Source of the DNA: Flavobacterium endoglycinae
GTDB taxonomy: Bacteria; Bacteroidota; Bacteroidia; Flavobacteriales; Flavobacteriaceae
DNA length: 64,000 bases
Direction: 5' to 3'
NCBI RefSeq assembly: GCF_017352115.1
Contig: NZ_CP071448.1
Coordinates: 186,001 to 250,000, forward strand
Translations under genes and position numbers: made by a program
Shown here: positions 17,316-23,367 of the stretch, piece by piece
Layout: the number at the start of each line of letters is the position of its first letter
Position numbering within the stretch: the first letter of the stretch is position 1
Notes under the pieces: model-generated
Databases searched by the model: none
What the model was told of the DNA's origin: nothing
What the model saw: only the letters and a program-made list of their open reading frames with translations

Positions 17316-18152
17316 ATGACAGTACTTACTTTTACCCTGATTATGCTGCTTGGGGCTTGTTTAGCCGGTTTTATAGGTTCATTATCAGGTTTAGGAGGCG
17401 GAATTATCATTATTCCACTCCTTACTATTATTCTTGGTGTCGATATTCATTATGCCATTGGTGCAGCTTTAGTTTCAGTTATTGCGACTTCTTCGGGTTC
17501 TGCAGCTGCTTATGTAAAAGAAGGAATTACCAACATGAGACTTGGGATTTTCCTCGAAATCGCCACTACTATTGGAGCCGTTTGTGGTGCTTTACTTTCT
17601 ACAATCGCTCCAACTTCATTCATCGCCGTTTTATTCGGACTTACGTTAATTTTTTCGGCTATTAATTCGCTTCGAAAGAAAGAAGAACATATTGTATTAG
17701 AATCGAGTCCGCTGGCCAAAAAGCTAAAACTTGAAGGCACTTACCCAACGCATGACGGCGAAGTTGTAAGCTACGGAACCAAAAATGTAATTGGCGGTTT
17801 TGGTATGATGGGAATTGCCGGTATGATGTCGGGTTTATTAGGAATTGGTTCAGGAGCTTTTAAAGTTATCGCAATGGATAATATTATGCGTATTCCGTTT
17901 AAAGTTTCTACCACTACGAGTAATTTCATGATGGGAGTTACCGCAATGGCGAGTTCTGTAATTTACATTCAAAAAGGATATATCGAACCTGGAATTTGTA
18001 TGCCTGTTGTGATTGGTGTATTGTTTGGAGCTATGGCTGGAGCGAAAGTTTTGGTAAGAACCAATCCGAAAAAATTAAGAATCTTTTTCGCATGCCTGAT
18101 TTTTGTATTGGCAGTTAACATGATTTATAATGGACTTAATGGAAAAATCTAA
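17316..18152 (+). CDS. TauE/SafE family sulfite/organosulfonate exporter-like permease
   Basis: A 278-residue membrane protein of about eight helices with the internal two-fold TauE repeat: GSLSGLGGGIIIIPLL (residues ~21-36) and GLLGIGSGAFKVIAMDNIM (~173-191), each followed by a T/S-rich re-entrant segment (SVIATSSGSAAAYV; STTTSNFMMGVTA). Members export sulfite, sulfoacetate or related anions across the inner membrane. The next gene, encoding a DUF1634 protein, overlaps by 23 nt; this pair is commonly linked and the small protein may be an accessory subunit. A substrate cannot be read from sequence. Confidence 0.9.
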   Translation: MTVLTFTLIMLLGACLAGFIGSLSGLGGGIIIIPLLTIILGVDIHYAIGAALVSVIATSSGSAAAYVKEGITNMRLGIFLEIATTIGAVCGALLSTIAPTSFIAVLFGLTLIFSAINSLRKKEEHIVLESSPLAKKLKLEGTYPTHDGEVVSYGTKNVIGGFGMMGIAGMMSGLLGIGSGAFKVIAMDNIMRIPFKVSTTTSNFMMGVTAMASSVIYIQKGYIEPGICMPVVIGVLFGAMAGAKVLVRTNPKKLRIFFACLIFVLAVNMIYNGLNGKI

Positions 18153-18546
18153 TAGTATGCAGCACGAAAAATTTGGAGAAAAAGATTTTCAAACCATTAT
18201 TGGAAACTTATTACGATACGGTGTCTGGATTTCATTATCTGTAGCTTTTATTGGCGGTATTATTTATTTAATGCACCACGGACAGGAAATTGAAGATTAT
18301 TCTGTTTTTAAAGAAAATGACCGAAATATATTTGAAGTAATTTCAACCGTTATCAGCGGTGTAATTGATGGAAGCGGTGAATATTTGATTTTCTTCGGAA
18401 TTATATTATTGTTTTTAACTCCTGTATTCAGGGTTTTGCTTTCCTTGTTTTCATTTATGCTTGAGAAAGATTACCTTTATGTGGTTATCACCATAATTGT
18501 AATCCTGATTATTATAACGAGTATTTCATTTGGTTTCTCACATTGA
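18130..18546 (+). CDS. DUF1634 family membrane protein
   Basis: A 138-residue protein with three membrane helices (~32-50, ~80-104, ~112-134): YGVWISLSVAFIGGIIYLMHHG, then GEYLIFFGIILLFLTPVFRV and YVVITIIVILIIITSISFG. This pattern and the linkage fit DUF1634. The start is uncertain: ATG 18130 overlaps the TauE gene by 23 nt; ATG 18139 and ATG 18157 (5 nt after the TauE stop) are in the same frame and all keep the helices. It is translationally coupled to TauE/SafE, presumably a partner of that permease. Confidence 0.82.
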   Translation: MDLMEKSNSMQHEKFGEKDFQTIIGNLLRYGVWISLSVAFIGGIIYLMHHGQEIEDYSVFKENDRNIFEVISTVISGVIDGSGEYLIFFGIILLFLTPVFRVLLSLFSFMLEKDYLYVVITIIVILIIITSISFGFSH

Positions 18547-18547
18547 T

Positions 18548-18600
18548 AATTTTAGATTTTAGATTGCGGATTTTAGATTGTAGATTTTGGAATTTGGAAT
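18548..18600. repeat. TTTTAGATT direct-repeat cluster
   Basis: About five close copies of TTTTAGATT / TGTAGATTTT in 50 bp, followed by GGAATTTGGAATTT. Directly follows the DUF1634 stop. No inverted partner was seen. Confidence 0.6.
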
Positions 18601-18662
18601 TTAAAAAATTTGATATTGTCATTGAATTGTAATTCGGTATTTAAAAAATTGAAAATTTGATC

Positions 18663-19685
18663 ATGGAAATAGGAATAGATAGTTTTGCTTCGGCAATGTA
18701 TGGTGATAATAACACTTTGAGCAGTGTTGACGCAATGGAACAGCTTCTTCAAAGAATTGAATTTGCAGATCAATGCGGACTTGATGTTTTCGGAATTGGA
18801 GAACATCATAAAAAAGAATTTCTGGATTCGGCAACTGCTGTGATTTTAAGCGCGGCTGCGGCTAGAACCAAAAATATACGTTTGGCAAGTGCTGTAACCG
18901 TTTTAAGCGCAGCTGATCCAGTACGAGTATACCAAAGTTTTGCCACATTAGATTTAATTTCAAAAGGAAGAACCGAAATTGTTGTCGGACGTGGATCTGC
19001 AATCGCGGCCTATCCCCTTTTCGGATATGATCTTAAAGATTATGATGCGCTTTTCAAAGAAAAATTAGAACTGCTGTTGCAGATAAGAGATAACGAATTC
19101 ATTACTTGGTATGGAAAATTTCGTCCAGAATTGAATAACCTTCCCGTTTATCCAAGAGCTTTACAGGAAAAAATGCCTATTTGGCTTGGAGTTGGCGGTA
19201 CACCCGAATCGTTTATAAGAGCCGGAAGTTTAGGATTACCTCTAATGGTGGCTGTTATTGGCGGACAAACACATCGTTTTAAACCTTTAGTTGATTTATA
19301 TCGTCAAGCAGGACAAGCCGCTGGTTTTAAACCGCACGAATTAAAAGTCGGATTACATTCGCCAGGATATGTAGCTGCTACAACCGAAAAAGCTGTTGAA
19401 GAATACTACCCAGGTTATGCGGAACTTTGGACTAAACTAGGTTATGAAAGAGGCTGGCCTCCAGTAACAAAAGGCAAATTTGATGGTTTAATTGATGATT
19501 TAGGGATTCTAATTGTGGGAAGTCCTGAAAGAGCAGCCGAAAAAATCCTGCGCCACAGCGAAGCCCTTGGTGGCGTCGACCGATTTACTTTCCAGATGGA
19601 TAATGCTGGATTGACACATTCACAGTTAATGAATGCAATAGAACTGATCGGAACAAAATTAATTCCGTTGATTAAAAAAGGGTAA
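18663..19685 (+). CDS. LLM-class (luciferase-like) flavin-dependent oxidoreductase
   Basis: A 340-residue TIM-barrel monooxygenase of the bacterial luciferase-like family. Features: MEIGIDSFASAMYG at the start, GLDVFGIGEHHKKEF at ~37-51 (the EHH motif), AAARTKNIRLASAVTVLSAADPVR (~63-86), GRTEIVVGRGSA (~102-113) and VGVGGTPESFIRAG-type block (~175-190). It would oxidise a substrate with FMNH2 and O2; the substrate is unknown. The start is ATG 18663; a TTG six nt upstream is in frame but less likely. A strong hairpin terminator follows. Confidence 0.9.
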   Translation: MEIGIDSFASAMYGDNNTLSSVDAMEQLLQRIEFADQCGLDVFGIGEHHKKEFLDSATAVILSAAAARTKNIRLASAVTVLSAADPVRVYQSFATLDLISKGRTEIVVGRGSAIAAYPLFGYDLKDYDALFKEKLELLLQIRDNEFITWYGKFRPELNNLPVYPRALQEKMPIWLGVGGTPESFIRAGSLGLPLMVAVIGGQTHRFKPLVDLYRQAGQAAGFKPHELKVGLHSPGYVAATTEKAVEEYYPGYAELWTKLGYERGWPPVTKGKFDGLIDDLGILIVGSPERAAEKILRHSEALGGVDRFTFQMDNAGLTHSQLMNAIELIGTKLIPLIKKG

Positions 19686-19724
19686 AATAGCGTTCAGCTT
19701 TAGCTGCCTAAATGAATCGAAAAG

Positions 19725-19771
19725 AAAAAGGCTTTAGCCAAACTGGTACTAGTTTGGTTAAAGCCTTTTTT
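19725..19771 (+). terminator. Long intrinsic terminator after the LLM oxidoreductase gene
   Basis: Arms AAAAAGGCTTTAGCCAAACT (19725-19744) and AGTTTGGTTAAAGCCTTTTT (19751-19770), one G-T wobble, loop GGTACT. Stem of ~20 bp with T-tail. Confidence 0.85.
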
Positions 19772-19907
19772 AATTTTAATTTTAATTTTAATTTTTAGTG
19801 AAATTTCTATTTCAGAAACTAAAATATAACTTGTAAAAAGGCATAATAAAACCAAATCTGCTTACCTTTAACTTCGAATTTTTCAATCGAACCCAATCTA
19901 AAACAGT

Positions 19908-21188
19908 ATGAATAACACACAAAACATCCGCAAAGTAGCTATTGTGGGCTATAACCGAATTCCATTTGCAAGAGCTAATACTGCCTATTCTAATGTTGGA
20001 AATCAGCAGATGATGATCGCCGCTTTAAACGGACTTATTGACAAATACAATTTAAAAGGACAATTGTTAGGTGAAGTTGCTGGAGGCGCTGTAATTAAAC
20101 ATACTTACGATAATAATTTAATACGAGAATGTGTAATGAAAACCACTCTTGATCCTGCTACTCCAGCCTGCGATTTACAGCAAGCTTGTGATACGGGAAT
20201 TGAAAGTGCTATTTACATTGCCAACAAAATTGCTTTGGGACAAATAGATTCAGGAATTGCAGGAGGTGTCGATTCTATCAGTGATATGCCAATTGCTGTT
20301 AGTGAAAAACTGAGAAAAATTTTACTGGAAGCCCGACAAGCAAAATCATTAGGTGGAAAAATTAAAACATTTTTAAAACTTCGTCCAAAAGATTTATCGC
20401 CTTTAGTGCCTCGTAATGAAGAAACCCAAACGGGACTTTCGATGGGTGGACATACTGAAATCACTGCAAAATATTATAAAATTTCAAGAGAAGATCAAGA
20501 TCAATTTGCTTTAAGAAGTCATTTAAATCTGGCAAAAGCGTATGATGAAGGCTTTCTAGATGACATGATCACACCATTTAACGGACTCGAAAAGGATAAT
20601 AATTTAAGACGCGATAGTACTATTGAAAAACTAGCTAAATTAAAACCTGCTTTCGATAAAGTAAACGGAACGCTTACTGCAGGAAACTCTACTCCATTAA
20701 CTGATGGCGCTTCGTGCGTACTTTTAGCCAGCGAAGAATGGGCGAAAGAACGCGGACTTCCTATTTTGGCTTATATCACTTTTGCCGAAATCGCAGCTAT
20801 AGAATATGTCAAAAATCAGCAGAATCTTTTATTGGCTCCGCTATTTGCTGTGTCTAGAATGTTGGAAAAAGCCAATCTAAACCTTCAGGATTTCGATTAT
20901 TATGAAATTCATGAAGCTTTTGCCGCACAAACTTTGGCCACTTTAAAAATCTGGGAAAGTCCTGAACTGAGTGCCGAAATAGGTTTAAAGAAAACTCTAG
21001 GCACAATTGATCGTGAAAAATTAAATGTAAAAGGAAGCAGTCTCGCAACGGCCCATCCATTTGCGGCAACTGGAGGCAGAATAATTGGTGTTATATCTAA
21101 ACTTTTAAATCAGAAAGGTTCTGGCAGAGGTCTTATTTCAATTTGTGCTGCCGGCGGACAAGGTGTTACTATGATAATTGAAAAATAG
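19908..21188 (+). CDS. Acetyl-CoA C-acyltransferase (thiolase, FadI-like)
   Basis: A 426-residue thiolase. The nucleophile is C94 in DLQQACDTGIES; the general-base block is EIHEAFAAQTL (~335), ATAHPFAATGGR (~385) carries the His of the CxGH/HP site, and the second catalytic Cys is in SICAAGGQGV (~416). This is the pattern of a beta-ketoacyl-CoA thiolase of FadI type (longer loop at ~160-200, length ~430). It would cleave 3-ketoacyl-CoA in beta-oxidation or catalyse the reverse condensation. FadI proteins usually read QACGTG where this has QACDTG; the change sits next to the active Cys. No FadJ partner is nearby; a 245-residue orphan starts 1 nt after the stop. Confidence 0.9.
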   Translation: MNNTQNIRKVAIVGYNRIPFARANTAYSNVGNQQMMIAALNGLIDKYNLKGQLLGEVAGGAVIKHTYDNNLIRECVMKTTLDPATPACDLQQACDTGIESAIYIANKIALGQIDSGIAGGVDSISDMPIAVSEKLRKILLEARQAKSLGGKIKTFLKLRPKDLSPLVPRNEETQTGLSMGGHTEITAKYYKISREDQDQFALRSHLNLAKAYDEGFLDDMITPFNGLEKDNNLRRDSTIEKLAKLKPAFDKVNGTLTAGNSTPLTDGASCVLLASEEWAKERGLPILAYITFAEIAAIEYVKNQQNLLLAPLFAVSRMLEKANLNLQDFDYYEIHEAFAAQTLATLKIWESPELSAEIGLKKTLGTIDREKLNVKGSSLATAHPFAATGGRIIGVISKLLNQKGSGRGLISICAAGGQGVTMIIEK

Positions 21189-21189
21189 A

Positions 21190-21927
21190 ATGAATATTTT
21201 ACAAAAAATTTTGGGAACAATTTTTCCCCCTTACAAATTCAGCGTTAAACGAAAAGAGCAAAAAATTCTTTTTAACGCCATAATAAATGCTTTACCAGAA
21301 GATTTTTCAAAAGATGTATCTTTAATAAAAACACAAACAAAAAATAGTACTTTTTTTGATTTCGGGAAATGGGATCTATTTCCTGAATTTCAATATGTTG
21401 TTATGTTTTATAAAAATGAAACCTACTACAAGTTTAAAAAAAGAGGAAACAATTTTAAAATTTCTGGTCTAAGGATATTTTCTAAATTAACGAACAAGTT
21501 TGAAGAAATTGAAATTTTGATTCAAGATAACCTAGTTTCTGGTTTAAAGATCCAGAATTCTCATTACCACTTAAATGAATTTAAATTATCGTCTATTGAT
21601 AACACAAGCTTTTCAATTAGTCATTTTGAATTCCCGCCAAATGATATTGATTATTTCTATGATAATTTAGATAACCAGCTGAAAGAGAAATTAAATTATA
21701 ATGAATTATTTGATATTGATTATAACGGCAGAACATTTTATGTTATTTATGATTTAGAAGACGGAAATTATATTGCAGTTGATAAAAATCACTCTGTATA
21801 TTCTTTAGTTCATGATGCTAGACCTGCAATTCAGAAAATGAATACGACATTTCTACAAATTTTAAATGAAATTGAAACCAATCAATTCAATATAAATGAT
21901 CATCTTGAGTCAAGATACAGAACATAA
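21190..21927 (+). CDS. Hypothetical cytoplasmic protein downstream of thiolase
   Basis: A 245-residue protein without signal peptide or membrane helices, rich in Phe, Tyr, Asn and Lys. I do not recognise a family. The C-terminal ~70 residues (LFDIDYNGRTFYVIYDLEDG, then NYIAVDKNHSVYSLVHDAR) have a beta-rich pattern that loosely recalls SMI1/KNR4-like (SUKH) proteins, but this is only a resemblance. ATG 21190 lies 1 nt after the thiolase stop at 21188, which argues for translational coupling; an earlier in-frame TTG at 21178 would overlap the thiolase. A terminator hairpin follows. Base composition is more AT-rich than the thiolase, hinting at acquisition. Confidence 0.7.
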   Translation: MNILQKILGTIFPPYKFSVKRKEQKILFNAIINALPEDFSKDVSLIKTQTKNSTFFDFGKWDLFPEFQYVVMFYKNETYYKFKKRGNNFKISGLRIFSKLTNKFEEIEILIQDNLVSGLKIQNSHYHLNEFKLSSIDNTSFSISHFEFPPNDIDYFYDNLDNQLKEKLNYNELFDIDYNGRTFYVIYDLEDGNYIAVDKNHSVYSLVHDARPAIQKMNTTFLQILNEIETNQFNINDHLESRYRT

Positions 21928-21940
21928 ACCGTTTAAAACA

Positions 21941-21973
21941 AAAAAATCCCAGTTTTTAAAACTAGGATTTTTT
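21941..21973. terminator. Intrinsic terminator between convergent genes
   Basis: AAAAAATCCCAGTTT and AAACTAGGATTTTTT (21941 to 21973), one C-A mismatch in the stem. It separates the orphan (+, ends 21927) from the azoreductase (-, ends 21981) and can work for both. Confidence 0.75.
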
Positions 21974-21980
21974 ATATCTA

Positions 21981-22592
21981 TTAAAAAGCAAATTCTTCAA
22001 CCGAAGATAATGCTTTTGGAAGCGCATTTTCGGCAAAATCAGGAATCGCAGTTCCTTCCACGCGGAATGTAGTTACATCAGTCATTCCTAGAAAACCTAA
22101 AACAGTTCGCAAATACGATTCCGAGAAATCGTAGCTTTTATACGGACCTTCAGAAAATATTGCTCCTGAAGCGATCGATAAATATACTTTTTTATCGGTT
22201 ACTAATCCTTTTGGAGAACCATCGGCATAACTGAAAGTCTTTCCTGCTCTGGCAATCTGATCAATCCAGCCTTTTAAAACTGCTGGAATTCCGAAATTAT
22301 ATAACGGCACACCAATTACGATAACATCAGATTCTAATACATTTTTTATCGCTTCATCTGAATATTGAATAGCAGCTGTCTGCTCAGCAGTATGGTTTTC
22401 TTCTGGAGTATAAACGGCACTGATATGCAAATCTGTTAAATATGGCAGAGGTGTTTTAGAAAGATCAAGAGTTTGCACCACACTTTGGGGATCTGTTTCT
22501 TTCAGTTTTTCGATAACAGCATTCGACAACTGATTACTAAATGAAGTATCGCCTTTGGTGCTGGTTATTATTTGTAGAATTTTTTGGCTCAT
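21981..22592 (-). CDS. azoR: FMN-dependent NADH-azoreductase
   Basis: A 203-residue flavodoxin-fold quinone/azo reductase. Marks: KILQIITSTKGDTSFSNQLS (phosphate-binding start), PLYNFGIPAVLKGWIDQIARAGKTF (residues ~96-120) and SIASGAIFSEGPYKSYDF (~140-157), followed by YLRTVLGFLGM. It transfers two electrons from NADH to quinones or azo bonds via FMN and is a usual target of electrophile-sensing HxlR/MarR regulators. It is divergent from an HxlR-type gene, with tandem palindromes between; the minus-strand -7 box TAAGTTTG is at 22619-22626. Confidence 0.92.
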   Translation of the reverse strand: MSQKILQIITSTKGDTSFSNQLSNAVIEKLKETDPQSVVQTLDLSKTPLPYLTDLHISAVYTPEENHTAEQTAAIQYSDEAIKNVLESDVIVIGVPLYNFGIPAVLKGWIDQIARAGKTFSYADGSPKGLVTDKKVYLSIASGAIFSEGPYKSYDFSESYLRTVLGFLGMTDVTTFRVEGTAIPDFAENALPKALSSVEEFAF

Positions 22593-22618
22593 AATTTTAT
22601 ATTATTTGTTTTACGACA

Positions 22619-22687
22619 CAAACTTATTTACATTTACTTTCCATTTTATAGTACTATCCTCAAGGATAGCGCTATCCTCTAAGATAG
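22619..22687. promoter_or_regulatory. Divergent azoR/hxlR control region with two tandem palindromes
   Basis: Minus-strand -7 box TAAGTTTG (22619-22626) for azoR. Palindrome 1 CTATCCTCAAGGATAG (22654-22669, 7-bp arms); palindrome 2 CTATCCTCTAAGATAG (22672-22687, one mismatch). The two are spaced 18 bp start to start and share half-site CTATCC. Position is over the azoR -33 zone and just upstream of the HxlR gene start at 22701. Confidence 0.7.
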
Positions 22688-22700
22688 TAACGCAGAAAAT

Positions 22701-23081
22701 ATGAATACAGAAGAAGATTTACTAAACGAAATTGCAGTAAAAGAATGCAAACCAAAAGAATGTATGGCCGCTTTACTGCCAGTAAGAGATGCATTGGAGA
22801 TTTTAAGCGGCAGATGGAAGCTTCCTATCCTGATTGCACTTTCGGAACGACCAAAACGGTTTAAGGAAATTTCAAAAGACATAAACGGAATCACTGATAA
22901 AATGCTATCCAAAGAATTGAAAGATCTCGAGATCAATAAACTCGTTACGAGAACCGTGTATGATACATTCCCTCCTACAGTTGAATATTCGAGAACTGAA
23001 CATAGTAAATCACTAACGAATGTTATTATGGCCTTAAAAGACTGGGGAACTTTACACCGAAAAGAGATTATTGGGAAATAG
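22701..23081 (+). CDS. HxlR family winged-helix transcriptional regulator
   Basis: A 126-residue HxlR/DUF24 regulator. Marks: CMAALLPVRDALEILSGRWKLPIL (residues ~21-44), RPKRFKEISKDINGITDKMLSKELKDLE (~50-77, the recognition helix), YDTFPPTVEYSRTEHSKSL (~88-106, the wing). Cysteines at ~14 and ~21 (KECKPKECMAALL) precede the HTH and could be thiol sensors, as in YodB-like members. It likely represses the divergent azoreductase in response to quinones or electrophiles. Tandem palindromes in the shared 108-bp spacer are its probable operators. Confidence 0.92.
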   Translation: MNTEEDLLNEIAVKECKPKECMAALLPVRDALEILSGRWKLPILIALSERPKRFKEISKDINGITDKMLSKELKDLEINKLVTRTVYDTFPPTVEYSRTEHSKSLTNVIMALKDWGTLHRKEIIGK

Positions 23082-23088
23082 TTTTTTT

Positions 23089-23125
23089 TAAAGTTGCGAA
23101 GTGGCTAAGATGCTAAGTTTTTCTT
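23089..23125. repeat. Degenerate 'GCTAAGATGCTAAG' repeat arm
   Basis: AAGTTGCGAAGTGGCTAAGA followed by TGCTAAGTTTTTC; a lone arm resembling the GCAAAG family. The remaining 23126-23327 holds nothing recognisable. Confidence 0.4.
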
Positions 23126-23327
23126 TGCTTTTGGAACGAAATTTTCCAAAAGAGACCCTGTAAACTGTTTAATCTTTTAAAATTTACATGAAACAGAAAC
23201 TCTAATTAAACACTACAAAACCTTTACAAAAAACTTCTCATCCTGTAGTAGTGTTGCTCTAAGGAAGTTTCTCATCTTAATTAAAAAAGATAACACTTTA
23301 ATTTTAACATATTATACAGAAAAAGAT

Positions 23328-23335
23328 TAATTTTG
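23328..23335 (+). promoter_or_regulatory. -7 promoter element of the multidomain dehydrogenase gene
   Basis: TAATTTTG fits TAnnTTTG and lies 32 nt before the ATG at 23368. Confidence 0.5.
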
Positions 23336-23367
23336 ATTACCCAAATCTTTAAAAATTCTGAATAATT

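Noticed and set aside
17357..17665. 102-codon plus-strand frame rich in Tyr/Arg/Cys
   Set aside because: Alternate frame of the TauE/SafE gene, no start context and no family pattern.
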